Shown: positions 41,026 to 49,534, counted from the stretch's first letter. The stretch: 64,000 nt of DNA from Pseudomonadota bacterium (GCA_021805565.1 JAJZFA010000060.1:62001-126000), one strand, 5' to 3'. Program-made: numbers and translations. Notes: generated by a model from the sequence alone, not told the origin.

Positions 41026-42207
41026 ATGATCCCGGCCAGCGACATCGATCCGTTCTGCACCGAATTCTTCGACGACCCGTATCCGGCGCACGCCGTACTG
41101 CGGGATGCCGGGCCGGTGGTGTATCTGTCGCGGTATGACATCCATGCCGTCGCGCGCTACGACGACGTGCGGGCGATGCTGATGGACTGGGACAGCTATA
41201 CCAGCGCGCGCGGCGTCGGCCTGTCCGACTTCGCCCGCGAAAAACCCTGGCGCCTGCCCAGCCTGCTGCTGGAAACCGATCCGCCTCTGCACGACCGGAC
41301 CCGCAAGCTGATGGACAAGGTGCTGTCGCCCGCCGCGATCCGCGGGCTGCGGGACGCCTTCGCCACCGCCGCCGATACGCTGATCGACACCCTTCTTGCT
41401 CGCGGCACGTTCGACGCCGTACCCGACCTGGCCGAGGCCTACCCGCTGACCGTCTTTCCCGACGCCGTTGGCATGCCGCCGGAAAACCGCCGCTTCCTGC
41501 TGCCCTATGGCAACATGGTGTTCAACAGCTTCGGCCCCCGCAACAGCTACTTCGAAACCGCGGTCGCCGACGCCGAACCCGTCCTGGCCTGGGTGCGGGC
41601 ACAAACGCGCCGCGATGCGCTGTCGGCCAGTGGCTTCGGTGCCGCCATCCACGCCGCGGCCGACGACGGCACCGTTTCGGAAGCGGAAGCCGAAGTCCTG
41701 GTCCGTTCGCTGCTGACCGCCGGTGTCGATACCACCGTCAACGGCCTGTGCGCCGCTGTGTATTGCCTGGCCCGCTTTCCGGCCGCGTTTCAGCGCCTGC
41801 GCGCCGACCCGTCGCTGGCCCGTGCCGCGTTCGAGGAAGCCGTGCGCCTGGAAAGCCCTGTCCAGACCTTCTTCCGCACCACCACGCGCGCGGTATCCAT
41901 CGGCGGCGAAACCGTCCCGGAGGGCACCAAGGTGCTGATGCTGCTGGGCGCGGCCAATCGCGACCCAAGGCGATGGGACCGACCGGACGACTATGACATC
42001 GCCCGCCGCAACGCCGGCCATGTCGGCTTCGGCACTGGCATTCATGGCTGCGTCGGCGCCGTCCTCGCCCGCCTGGAAGGCGAAGTCGTCCTTAACGCGC
42101 TGGTTCGGAAGGCCGCCGGACTCGAGATCGCCGGCGAACCCAAACGCCGCTACAACAACACGCTGCGCGGCATGGCCAGCCTGCCGGTACGCATCGTGGC
42201 GGCGTGA
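41026..42207 (+). CDS. Cytochrome P450, CYP199-like
   Basis: The 393-residue soluble bacterial P450 starts at ATG 41026, preceded by GGAAAGG. The frame extends upstream through the TauD remnant, which is not coding. Visible are the I-helix oxygen-binding motif LLTAGVDTTVNG, the K-helix motif FEEAVRLESP, TFFRTTTRAV, and the heme-binding FGTGIHGCVGAVLARLEGE with the axial cysteine. The opening DPFCTEFFDDPYPAHAVLRD and VVYLSRYD resemble the CYP199 family that demethylates para-substituted benzoates such as 4-methoxybenzoate. That would feed pobA, 13 kb away. No redox partner is adjacent. Confidence 0.9.
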   Translation: MIPASDIDPFCTEFFDDPYPAHAVLRDAGPVVYLSRYDIHAVARYDDVRAMLMDWDSYTSARGVGLSDFAREKPWRLPSLLLETDPPLHDRTRKLMDKVLSPAAIRGLRDAFATAADTLIDTLLARGTFDAVPDLAEAYPLTVFPDAVGMPPENRRFLLPYGNMVFNSFGPRNSYFETAVADAEPVLAWVRAQTRRDALSASGFGAAIHAAADDGTVSEAEAEVLVRSLLTAGVDTTVNGLCAAVYCLARFPAAFQRLRADPSLARAAFEEAVRLESPVQTFFRTTTRAVSIGGETVPEGTKVLMLLGAANRDPRRWDRPDDYDIARRNAGHVGFGTGIHGCVGAVLARLEGEVVLNALVRKAAGLEIAGEPKRRYNNTLRGMASLPVRIVAA

Positions 42208-42219
42208 CCACGGTGTTGC

Positions 42220-42328
42220 TGGCACCCCGAGTCTTTGATATTGCGGGTAGGCATCCCGCAGGCTGTCGCCCGGTAGAGGCTGCACCGAGCCGCAATATCA
42301 CCGCAATATCAAAGACGCGGGGCACTAG
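42220..42328 (+). repeat. CTAG-bounded palindromic element B, copy 1
   Basis: The inverted ends read GAGTCTTTGATATTGCGG on the left and CCGCAATATCAAAGACGCGG on the right, with a central hairpin around GGCATCCCGCAGGCTGT. The right boundary CTAG (42325-42328) is shared with element A copy 2. The left boundary CTAG is degraded. A direct copy is at 45579-45689. Confidence 0.85.
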
Positions 42329-42457
42329 TGCCTTGCGTCAACCATTTTGTCTGTTAGCTGTGCCGGAGAAGCAAGGCACTAGCTTTTTGTTTTCAGTGGC
42401 CGGCTGGTCCCATTGCCTTGGCGCAAGCTGCGCCAAGGCAATGGGGCAGGACACTAG
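42325..42457 (-). repeat. CTAG-bounded palindromic element A (modules A2+A1), copy 2
   Basis: This is the reverse complement of the 35741-35873 copy, again 133 bases from CTAG to CTAG. A2 occupies 42325-42382 and A1 occupies 42379-42457. It abuts element B through a shared CTAG and lies in the region between the P450 and the convergent LysR gene, about 45 bases from the LysR stop. Confidence 0.88.
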
Positions 42458-42501
42458 GATGCCTGCGCCGCTGGGTCAGGTTTGTTCGCAAGGCCCGGTC
42501 G

Positions 42502-43482
42502 TCACGCCCGATCGAAATAATCCGCTCGTTTGGAAATGTTTATCCCAGATATAGGACCGTGAGTCGTTCCGCTAACTTGAGACACCGAATACGCCGCCAA
42601 TCCCGGCGCTACTCGGGCGGCGAGCATGTCGACAAAGAGGCGCGTCTTGGCCGGGAGCAGGCGGCTCGGCATCAGGGCATAGACCGGGGCTGCACGCAGC
42701 ACCCAGTCGGGCAGCACCCGCTGCAATCGCCCGGCCTTCACGTCGGGGCCGACCATCGGTTCGTGCAAGGTGACGATGCCGAGGTCGAGCAGAGCCAGTT
42801 GCCGCATCAAGCCGAAATTGTTGATCATGACCGAACCGCCGACGGGCACTTCCACCGTCTCGTCATCGCGCGACAGGACCCAGACATCGGGCTGCGGCGC
42901 GTTCAGGTTTCGGATGACCGCGTGAGCGGAGAGTTCCTCCGGCCGCGTGGGCACGCCCACGCGCGCAAGGTGGGCGGGTGACGCGAAAAGGGTTGTCCGC
43001 AGGATTCCGAGATGGCGGGAGATAAGACTGGAATCCGGCTGCTGCCCGACGCGGAGCGCCAGGTCGTAGTTTTGCGCGATCAGATCGACCCGGTTTGGAT
43101 TGAGGTCGATCTCCAGCGTGACCTCCGGATAAAGCCGCGTGTAATCGGCGATAAGCGGCCCGAAATACAGGCTGGCCAATTCCACGGTGGTCGATATGCG
43201 AAGCCGGCCGCGAGGCTTGTCGGCCACCTCGCCCAGTTTCTCGTGGGCCACGCGGGCGGCTTCGACGATATCGCGGCATCGCTGGTAGTAGATCGCTCCG
43301 GCTTCGGTAAGTTCGATCGACCGAGTCGTTCGGTTAAACAAGCGTACGCCAACGGCCCGCTCCAGGTCCGCAATCCGGCGAGACAGTGTGGAATTGGGCA
43401 CTCCAAGCGATTCGGCCGCCCGCTTGAAACTCATCGCCCGGGCGACTTCCACGAAGAAGCCCATCTCGCGGAGGTTATCCAT
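42502..43482 (-). CDS. LysR-family transcriptional regulator
   Basis: The 326-residue regulator starts at ATG 43482 (MDNLREMGFFVEVARAMSFK). The open frame reaches 43689 but the extra part overlaps the divergent promoter. An N-terminal winged helix (RAAESLGVPNSTLSRRIADL) is followed by the linker helix and a periplasmic-binding-like effector domain (GRLRISTTVELASLYFGPLI). It diverges from the isochorismatase-like gene across 112 bases, so it probably controls that gene and itself. The effector is unknown. The group is that of LysR regulators often named DsdC/TrpI-like transcriptional activators. Confidence 0.92.
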   Translation of the reverse strand: MDNLREMGFFVEVARAMSFKRAAESLGVPNSTLSRRIADLERAVGVRLFNRTTRSIELTEAGAIYYQRCRDIVEAARVAHEKLGEVADKPRGRLRISTTVELASLYFGPLIADYTRLYPEVTLEIDLNPNRVDLIAQNYDLALRVGQQPDSSLISRHLGILRTTLFASPAHLARVGVPTRPEELSAHAVIRNLNAPQPDVWVLSRDDETVEVPVGGSVMINNFGLMRQLALLDLGIVTLHEPMVGPDVKAGRLQRVLPDWVLRAAPVYALMPSRLLPAKTRLFVDMLAARVAPGLAAYSVSQVSGTTHGPISGINISKRADYFDRA

Positions 43483-43594
43483 CGCATCATCCCATCCGTG
43501 GAATAGAGATATCCAAAACGCAGAATTCCTTCCTCCGGCGGGACGATGTAAATCTCTCATCCGACAACGCGTCAAGAGCCAAGAGGGAAACGTC

Positions 43595-44296
43595 ATGACT
43601 GCACTCGATCGTCGTACTTTGCTGGCCAGCGCCGCTCTTGTCTCCGTCGCGGCCGCTCTGCCGGGCGCCGCCTTCTCTGCAACCCACACTCAAAATGGAG
43701 CCGACCCCGTGACCGCCAAGCCCTATACCACCCAGAACAGCATCGTCATGCTCGTGGATCACCAGACCGGCACCATCGGTTGGGTGAAGTCGATCCCCAA
43801 AGAGACCGTCGTCACCAGTTGCCGCGTGCTAGCCAAAATGGCCATAGCCTATAATATGCCGCTGATCCTGACCACCACAGTGGAGCAACAGGTTGGGCTG
43901 ACCATCGAGGATCTCCAGGAAATCGCGCCTAAGGCGTTCGCCAACCGTTACGCGCGTGGCGGTCAGCTCGACTGCTGGGACGATGAACGGCTGCGCGACG
44001 GAGTCGCCAAGCTCGGTCGCAAGAAAACCGTCATGGCGGGGCTCACCACCGATATCTGTCTTTACTGGGCCGCAACGAGCGCGCTTAAGCTCGGTTACGA
44101 AGTTTTGGTGGTCGCCGACGCTTGCGGTACAACGAGCACCCAAGGCGATGAGATGACCTATGCTCGCCTGCGCAAGGCCGGCGCGGAGATCACCGTTGTG
44201 AACCAGATTACCACGGAGCTCGCCAACGACTTCTCCCGTCCTGAGGACCAAAAGGCCCAGAAGATCATGGGCGATGAGATCATCTCCAAGCTCTAG
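43595..44296 (+). CDS. Exported isochorismatase-like hydrolase (Tat signal)
   Basis: The 233-residue protein starts at ATG 43595 after GAGGG. An N-terminal Tat-like signal (DRRTLLASAALVSVAAAL, ending AFSA) targets it to the periplasm. The isochorismatase-like cysteine hydrolase fold follows: catalytic aspartate in VMLVDHQTG, lysine in LGRKKTVMAG and nucleophile cysteine in TTDICLYWAA. It is similar to YcaC-type hydrolases of unknown substrate. Its stop TAG is the first CTAG of the adjacent repeat array (44293-44296). Regulation by the divergent LysR gene is inferred. Confidence 0.87.
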   Translation: MTALDRRTLLASAALVSVAAALPGAAFSATHTQNGADPVTAKPYTTQNSIVMLVDHQTGTIGWVKSIPKETVVTSCRVLAKMAIAYNMPLILTTTVEQQVGLTIEDLQEIAPKAFANRYARGGQLDCWDDERLRDGVAKLGRKKTVMAGLTTDICLYWAATSALKLGYEVLVVADACGTTSTQGDEMTYARLRKAGAEITVVNQITTELANDFSRPEDQKAQKIMGDEIISKL

Positions 44297-44357
44297 TGGT
44301 CCGATGCCAACGCCCACTTCAGGGCGTTGGCTGAATCGGCCCACAAAATCAGGCTAG
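44293..44357 (+). repeat. CTAG-bounded palindromic element C, copy 1
   Basis: It is 65 bases from CTAG to CTAG. It has a strong hairpin, CCGATGCCAACGCC against GGCGTTGGCTGAATCGG, then an A-rich tail before the closing CTAG. The first CTAG contains the isochorismatase stop codon; the last is shared with element A copy 3. A near-identical direct copy is at 44483-44546. Confidence 0.85.
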
Positions 44358-44486
44358 TGTCCTGCCCCATCGATTTGGCGCAGCTTGCGCCAAAACAATG
44401 GGACCAGCAGGCCACTGAAAACAAAAAACTAGTGCCTTGCTTCTCCGGCACAGCTAACAGGCAAACCGGTTGACGCAAGGCACTAG
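44354..44486 (+). repeat. CTAG-bounded palindromic element A, copy 3
   Basis: It is 133 bases, same orientation as the 35.7 kb copy, with A1 at 44354-44432 and A2 at 44429-44486. It sits exactly between the two direct copies of element C and shares a CTAG with each. Confidence 0.88.
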
Positions 44487-44546
44487 TAATCCGATGCCAA
44501 CGCCACTTCAGGGCGTTGGCTGAATCGGCCCACAAAATCGGGCTAG
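44483..44546 (+). repeat. CTAG-bounded palindromic element C, copy 2
   Basis: It is 64 bases and nearly identical to 44293-44357, with one base shorter arms and a few substitutions. It shares boundary CTAGs with element A (left) and element D (right). Confidence 0.85.
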
Positions 44547-44589
44547 TGCTCTGACCCCCGCTGTATCTTCTGAAAGTGTCAGAGCACTA
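44543..44589 (+). repeat. CTAG-bounded palindromic element D
   Basis: It begins CTAGTGCTCTGAC and ends GTCAGAGCACTA, an 11-base inverted repeat around a loop with GCTGTATCTTCTG. The right end reads CTAC, a one-base loss of CTAG. It lies about 30 bases before the pirin start. Confidence 0.75.
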
Positions 44590-44618
44590 CCTTGGCTCCA
44601 ATCGCCAGCGAGGCCACT

Positions 44619-45491
44619 ATGCGGCATCCAGGAAATCCTGCTCCAGAAATCGGCGCGCTTCGTTCCATCGAAGCGCGCGTGGCGGGCCGGCAGCATGGCC
44701 CGATCTCCCGGCTCATAAGTCCGGGCGATCTAGGGGAGCGACTAAAGCCTTTTATCTTCCTCGACTTCTTCAATGCGGAGATCGGGCCGGGCTTCGGGTT
44801 TGGAATGCACCCTCACTCCGGCATCGCCACACTCACCTGGCAGCCGGGCAGCGATGTTCGCTATCGGGATACGACCGGTAAGACCGGCGTCCTGAAAGCG
44901 GGCGGGCTTGAATGGATGAATGCGGGGGGCGGCGCCTGGCACCAGGGATCGCTCCTTGGGCACGGCCGGGTCACGGGCTTCCAACTCTGGGTGCCGATGC
45001 CGCCGGGGATAGAGGACGGCCCCTCGTTCGGACAGTACGTCTCGCCGGATGAGGTCCTGGACGAGCAAATTCCCGGAGGGTCCATCAAGGTCTTGCTCGG
45101 ATCGATGCAGGATGGGGACGCCGTCCGCCGAAGCCCGATCGAATCCCATCACGACATGAACTACTTCGTGGTGACGCTAGAGGCGGGCGCCGTGTTGCGG
45201 TATTCCCCGCCTCGGGCGCACGATGTGGCTTGGGCGTTCGGCTTCGAAGGGGCCGCCGTCCTTCAAGGCGAACCTTCCCGGGGCGATCTATTGGTGTTCG
45301 GAAACTCTGGCGCCATCGAAATCGGCGCGTCCGGCGAACCCGCACGCGTTTTACTAGGGACGGCCAAACGCTACGCTCATCCCTTGGTCCTGGGTCCGAG
45401 TTCAGTGCACTCCAACGCGAACTCGCTCGCCAGGGGCGCCCAGCGTATTCAGTCCTTGCTCGAAGAGATCACTTCGAAAGGGCCTCTATAG
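44619..45491 (+). CDS. Pirin family protein
   Basis: This is a bicupin protein of 290 residues from ATG 44619, with GCGAGG six bases upstream. A TTG at 44592 extends the frame by nine residues but lies against the repeat. The pirin metal site is visible: FGMHPHSGIATLTW near residue 70 and the later WMNAGGGAWHQG, with histidines and glutamate binding iron. The C-terminal cupin contains PPRAHDVAWAFGFEG. Bacterial pirins include quercetinase-like and redox sensor proteins, but function here is unknown. It forms an accessory segment with the LysR and isochorismatase genes. Confidence 0.88.
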   Translation: MRHPGNPAPEIGALRSIEARVAGRQHGPISRLISPGDLGERLKPFIFLDFFNAEIGPGFGFGMHPHSGIATLTWQPGSDVRYRDTTGKTGVLKAGGLEWMNAGGGAWHQGSLLGHGRVTGFQLWVPMPPGIEDGPSFGQYVSPDEVLDEQIPGGSIKVLLGSMQDGDAVRRSPIESHHDMNYFVVTLEAGAVLRYSPPRAHDVAWAFGFEGAAVLQGEPSRGDLLVFGNSGAIEIGASGEPARVLLGTAKRYAHPLVLGPSSVHSNANSLARGAQRIQSLLEEITSKGPL

Positions 45492-45578
45492 TCGATGACC
45501 TTGGCAGACAATTGGGCGCTCTAAAAATCAAGGCCGGCTGCCCGCTCTGCAGCGCTAAGAGACCATCCGCTTTGAACG

Positions 45579-45689
45579 CTAGTACCCCGAGTCTTTGATA
45601 TTGCGGGGTAGGCATCCCACAGGCCGTCGCCCGGTAGAGGCTGCACCGGGCCGCAATATCACCGCAATATTAAAGACGCGGGACACTAG
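45579..45689 (+). repeat. CTAG-bounded palindromic element B, copy 2
   Basis: It is about 111 bases from CTAG to CTAG, same orientation as the copy at 42220-42328. The left arm reads GAGTCTTTGATATTGCGG and the right arm CCGCAATATTAAAGACGCGG. The right CTAG holds the stop codon of the adjacent endonuclease-like gene. The two B copies bracket the LysR-isochorismatase-pirin segment. Confidence 0.85.
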
Positions 45690-46564
45690 TCCGGCACCGC
45701 AAACCGCACCGAAACCGGACAATGGTCGGACAGCCGGTCCTTCAATGACCGATCCGTTTCCTGGTAGGTCAGGACGCGGATCGTATCCGCGTGCATCCAG
45801 CCGGCCGCCGCACCGCCGGCCAGGATGTGATCGATGAACGCTTCATTGCCCCAGCATGGCGAGCTATGCCCCTCGGTCGCCCGAGCCAGCGGCGCCGCGG
45901 CTCGCAAACCCGCGAGCAATGCATCGTTGCCGTCCATCCAGCGGTTGAAGTCGCCGAGGATCAAAAACGGTATGCCTTCGCCGCGGCGTGCGGCGATCCA
46001 GCCGGTCAGTACGGCAAGCTGATCGCGGAGTTCCTCGCAGGCGCGTCCGCGGGCCGGTGCCAGCGCCCCGTCGCGGCAACCTTTCTTCAGGTGAACCGCC
46101 AGCACCCGCAGCGTTGCCGGTCCCAGATGCAGCGTAATGTCGGCACCGCTGCGCAGATGGTGCGCGGACAGCGCGGTCACGTCGGGATTGATGTCATAGT
46201 GCAGCCCCCGCCGCACGGCGATGCCAGCCCGTTGCACGACATGGTCGCGGGTCATGTGGATGGAATATTGCTCGCTTGGAAAAACCTTCGACGCGGCGGC
46301 GAAACCGTCCACTTCCTCGATCGCCACGACATCGGCGTCCAGTTCCGTGGCGTAGTGTGCGAGGCGCGCGAAATCGGCGTCGGATCGCGGGGTGACATCG
46401 GACGGCAGTTCGGGATCGCCGGCCGAACGGGTGGTCAGCCAGTCCAGGTTCCAGGTGGCGATCTTTAGTTCCGCCGCGAATGCGCGGACGGGGATAAGCA
46501 GCGCGAGAACGAGGAGAATGCGGATCACGACGGTCTGGGCTCCACCACGGCGGATCGGCAGCAT
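45686..46564 (-). CDS. Exported endonuclease/exonuclease/phosphatase family protein
   Basis: The protein is 292 residues with an N-terminal signal sequence (ILLVLALLIPVRAFA, cleavage before AELK), so it is periplasmic or secreted. The EEP fold is shown by IATWNLDWL, VVAIEEVDGF (catalytic glutamate), LAVHLKKGC, FLILGDFNRWMDGND and the terminal LSDHCPVSV (catalytic aspartate/histidine). Substrate could be DNA, RNA or phosphoesters. The stop TAG comes from the CTAG end of element B copy 2, but the same stop would remain in the empty site. An alternative GTG start at 46528 gives a shorter signal peptide. Confidence 0.88.
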   Translation of the reverse strand: MLPIRRGGAQTVVIRILLVLALLIPVRAFAAELKIATWNLDWLTTRSAGDPELPSDVTPRSDADFARLAHYATELDADVVAIEEVDGFAAASKVFPSEQYSIHMTRDHVVQRAGIAVRRGLHYDINPDVTALSAHHLRSGADITLHLGPATLRVLAVHLKKGCRDGALAPARGRACEELRDQLAVLTGWIAARRGEGIPFLILGDFNRWMDGNDALLAGLRAAAPLARATEGHSSPCWGNEAFIDHILAGGAAAGWMHADTIRVLTYQETDRSLKDRLSDHCPVSVRFAVPD

Positions 46565-46587
46565 CGCATAACGGGATGAAGAGAAGG

Positions 46588-47508
46588 TTAAGACCGAGCG
46601 GAATTCAGCGCCGGAAACGCCGCCGCCAGAATGTCCCGCGCCGCCCGTCCGGCCTCCAGCGTCCAGGCATTGATCGCCGCCAGCCGGAATCCGCCGGGCG
46701 GCATCGAATGATGCGTCGGGTCCCGGTCCTGGTGAAACGAAATCTGCACGCTGGAAACTTCTTCGATCGCCTGCGCCTGGGCGATCACCGCCTGGGACGG
46801 ATGACGGTAAGCCGGCCCGTGCGGCCCGAACAGGACCACGCTGAAACCATCTGCCCGGCCGGAGTCATCGAACACCCAGTTCCCGGTGGCATAAAGCCGA
46901 ACCAGGGCCTCCACCCATCCAGGCCCGTACAGATCGGGCCATTGATCGGCGAAGCGCAAATGCGCCTCGATGATCCGTCCGTCGATGGTCTCGAAATTGA
47001 CCATCCCGGTGTATCCCGCCAGATGCGTGCGCGCCCACGCGCCGCACCAGTCCTCGATATCGGGCATCGTCCCGGCATGGATGTGCCAGTGATCGAAGGT
47101 GCCGCCCGGCGCGGTCGCCCCTGTCGCGTGCCGCCACCAGCGCACATGCCCATCGGCGACCGCCGCATCGGTGCTGACATGCGGCCCGGTCAGCAGCGTG
47201 CTCCAGAAATGCCCAGGATTCAGCGACGCTCGGTAGGTTTCGATATCCGGGATCGCCAGGCTGCCCGCGCCCATGCTGCGCAGGTTCATCATCGGTTTGG
47301 AAAACACCGGAAACGCCGGCGGAACAACCCCGTGCGGCGCCGCGTCCAATCCCTGCGACAAGGCCACCGCCAGTTTGTCGTAAATCCACCGGTGCCGCGG
47401 ATACAGTGTCCAGGCTTCCCAGTCCTTGGTCGGAACGATGACATCGTCCGGACATGCCACGCCGGCGAAAAACTGTTCCCGCCACGGATCGGTCCGATAG
47501 ACCGGCAT
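46588..47508 (-). CDS. Uncharacterised protein with ATP-grasp-like C-terminal motif
   Basis: The 306-residue soluble protein starts at ATG 47508, overlapping the aldo/keto reductase stop (TGATG). I do not recognise the family with confidence. The segment GMVNFETIDGRIIEAHLRFA resembles the metal-binding end of ATP-grasp enzymes (DGxxxxxExN/H), and the upstream GPHVSTDAAVADGHVRWWRH fits the strand before it. That assignment is a weak inference. The last region (GNWVFDDSGRADGFSVVLFG, then PPGGFRLAAINAWTLEAG) is unassigned. Coupling to the reductase suggests a shared pathway. Confidence 0.6.
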   Translation of the reverse strand: MPVYRTDPWREQFFAGVACPDDVIVPTKDWEAWTLYPRHRWIYDKLAVALSQGLDAAPHGVVPPAFPVFSKPMMNLRSMGAGSLAIPDIETYRASLNPGHFWSTLLTGPHVSTDAAVADGHVRWWRHATGATAPGGTFDHWHIHAGTMPDIEDWCGAWARTHLAGYTGMVNFETIDGRIIEAHLRFADQWPDLYGPGWVEALVRLYATGNWVFDDSGRADGFSVVLFGPHGPAYRHPSQAVIAQAQAIEEVSSVQISFHQDRDPTHHSMPPGGFRLAAINAWTLEAGRAARDILAAAFPALNSARS

Positions 47509-48515
47509 CAGGCCGGAACCGGTGCATCCGGATGCAACAATCCTTCGCTTCGCAAATCGGACCACAGGGCGGCGGGAATCTTCATCGCGAACAACGGCAG
47601 GTTCGCCACAAACTCCGCCGCATCGCGCGGCCCTGGAATGACCGAGGCCACCACCGGGTGCGCCAGCGGAAATTGCAGCGCCGCCGCCGGCAGCGGCACG
47701 TTGTGCGCCTTGCACACCGCATCGATTTTTCGCACGCGCGCAACGATCTCCGGCGGCGCGGTTTCGTAATTCCAGGTATCCCGGCCCGCCAGGATGCCGG
47801 AATTCAACGGCCCGCCGATCACCAGCGATGTGCCACGCGCGACGCATAGCGGGATAAGGTCGTCCAACGGCGCCTGTTCCAGCAGCGTGTACCGCCCGGC
47901 GAGCAAAAACGCATCCCAGTCGCCGAACCCCAGCGCGTCGACTAGCACCGCCGTCTCGTTCACGCCGATACCGATGGCACTGACGACCCCGCTGCGGCGC
48001 AGTTCGTCCAGCGCCTTGTATCCGCTGTCGCGCAGTTGTTTCAGATACCGTTCGTTCAGCGCGGGTCCGTGCTGGTAGGCCCCGATGTCGTGAACGTACA
48101 GAATGTCGATCCGGGCGAGACCGAGCCGCTGATAGCTGTCCTCAACGGATCGCATGATGCCGTCGTAACCGTAATCGTATTCCACCTTGAAGGGCATCGG
48201 CGACAGCCGCCCATCTGGCGACGGCGCGGTATCGGTCTTTGGGCGTAACAACCGCCCGGCCTTGGTCGATAGCACCCAATCGTCGCGGTTTTTATCGCGC
48301 AGCGCATCCCCGACCCGGTGTTCCGACGCGCCCACGCCATAGAACGGCGCGGTATCGACATAGCGCACCCCGGCATCCCATGCCGCAGCGACGATCGCCT
48401 GGCCCTCGGCCTGGGAAACCGGAAAACGGCTGCCGCCCATGGTGGCGGTACCCAGGCCCAGCGTTGTGACGTTCAGCTTCGTGCGGCCGATCCGGCGTTG
48501 TTCCCATTGCGGCAT
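47508..48515 (-). CDS. Aldo/keto reductase (D-threo-aldose dehydrogenase-like)
   Basis: The NAD(P)H-dependent oxidoreductase has 335 residues from ATG 48515, with GGGGGA upstream. A leader to 48632 is possible but unlikely. The AKR barrel shows GLGTATMGG, the catalytic YVDTAPFYGVGASEHRVG (Asp and Tyr), VLSTKAGRLLRP (Lys) and LYVHDIGAYQHG (His). Subgroup features point to L-fucose/D-threo-aldose 1-dehydrogenase-like enzymes. It overlaps the following uncharacterised gene by one base and lies divergent from panC. Confidence 0.9.
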   Translation of the reverse strand: MPQWEQRRIGRTKLNVTTLGLGTATMGGSRFPVSQAEGQAIVAAAWDAGVRYVDTAPFYGVGASEHRVGDALRDKNRDDWVLSTKAGRLLRPKTDTAPSPDGRLSPMPFKVEYDYGYDGIMRSVEDSYQRLGLARIDILYVHDIGAYQHGPALNERYLKQLRDSGYKALDELRRSGVVSAIGIGVNETAVLVDALGFGDWDAFLLAGRYTLLEQAPLDDLIPLCVARGTSLVIGGPLNSGILAGRDTWNYETAPPEIVARVRKIDAVCKAHNVPLPAAALQFPLAHPVVASVIPGPRDAAEFVANLPLFAMKIPAALWSDLRSEGLLHPDAPVPA

Positions 48516-48697
48516 CTGGACGTCCCCCATTGCATCGAAGGCAGAGTGAAGGCGTTCGCCGCCACGCGCAACCGGCCTGTCCCGGCCCCACGATCCACGA
48601 CCGCGCGGGGCGGTCCGGTTTGCCGATTTCATTCGGCATGCCCGCTGTCCGGCGGCCTATATTGCCTGCCGCGTCAGACTGAACCAAGGTCCGCCGC

Positions 48698-49534
48698 ATG
48701 TTGATCGCCCGCACTCTTCCCGACCTTCGCGCCGCCTGCGCGCACCTGCGTCGCACCGCCGGTTCCCTGGCGTTGGTGCCTACGATGGGTGCCCTTCATC
48801 TTGGCCACCGGACATTGGTCCGTGCCGCGCTGGCGTCCGGTGCGGCGACGGTCGCCTCGATTTTCGTGAACCCCCTGCAGTTTGGGCCAACCGAAGATTT
48901 GTCGCGATACCCGCGCGATGAGGCAGGCGATCTGGCGGCACTGCAAGCCGAGGGCTGCGCCCTGGCATGGCTGCCGGATGGCGCGACGATGTACCCCGCC
49001 GGGGATGCGACGACCATCTCGGTGGACGGGCCGGCCGATGGCTGGGAGGGCACGATCAGGCCGGGGCATTTCCGGGGGGTAGCGACCGTGTGCGCCAAAC
49101 TGTTTGGCCAGGTGCGGCCAGATCGTGCCTATTTCGGCGAAAAGGACTGGCAACAGCTACAGGTGGTCCGGCGCATGGCCACCGACCTGCTGCTGCCGCT
49201 GGATATCGTGGGAATCGAAACGGTGCGAGAGCCGGACGGGCTGGCGATGTCGTCGCGCAACCGGTTCCTGTCGCCGACGGAACGGCAAACCGCGGCGGGC
49301 CTGATCGGCGTATTGCGGGCTACGGCGGCTTCGGTCGCCGCGCGCCGCGATGCCGCCGAACCGCTGGCCCACGCTCGGCGCACACTGGCGGATCAGGGGT
49401 TTGCTGTTGACTATCTCGCGCTGGTCGATGGTCCCTCGCTTATGGAGACCGGCCGATCCGGTCCGGGCGTTCGGCTGATCGCCGCCGCGACACTGGGCAG
49501 CGTGCGGCTGCTGGACAATATTCCGGCTGGCTAA
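48698..49534 (+). CDS. panC: Pantothenate synthetase
   Basis: PanC condenses pantoate and beta-alanine with ATP for coenzyme A synthesis. The 278-residue protein has the nucleotidyltransferase HxGH-type motif LVPTMGALHLGHRTLV, FVNPLQFGPTEDLSRYPR, FRGVATVCAKLF, FGEKDWQQLQVVRRM and the late MSSRNRFLSPTER. The start is ATG 48698 (TTCGATC-poor leader, no strong ribosome site). The stop begins REP-like copy 3, which separates panC from the convergent glycogen operon. Confidence 0.97.
   Translation: MLIARTLPDLRAACAHLRRTAGSLALVPTMGALHLGHRTLVRAALASGAATVASIFVNPLQFGPTEDLSRYPRDEAGDLAALQAEGCALAWLPDGATMYPAGDATTISVDGPADGWEGTIRPGHFRGVATVCAKLFGQVRPDRAYFGEKDWQQLQVVRRMATDLLLPLDIVGIETVREPDGLAMSSRNRFLSPTERQTAAGLIGVLRATAASVAARRDAAEPLAHARRTLADQGFAVDYLALVDGPSLMETGRSGPGVRLIAAATLGSVRLLDNIPAG

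Noticed and set aside
44293-44589. Array of short repeats as a possible CRISPR
   Set aside because: The repeats are hairpin modules of different types joined at CTAG, with no equal spacers and no cas genes. The SinR-like gene is 26 kb away and is not a cas2 in an array.
42220-45689. A classical composite transposon flanked by IS
   Set aside because: The flanking B elements are only about 110 bases, with no transposase, so the term composite transposon would overstate the evidence.
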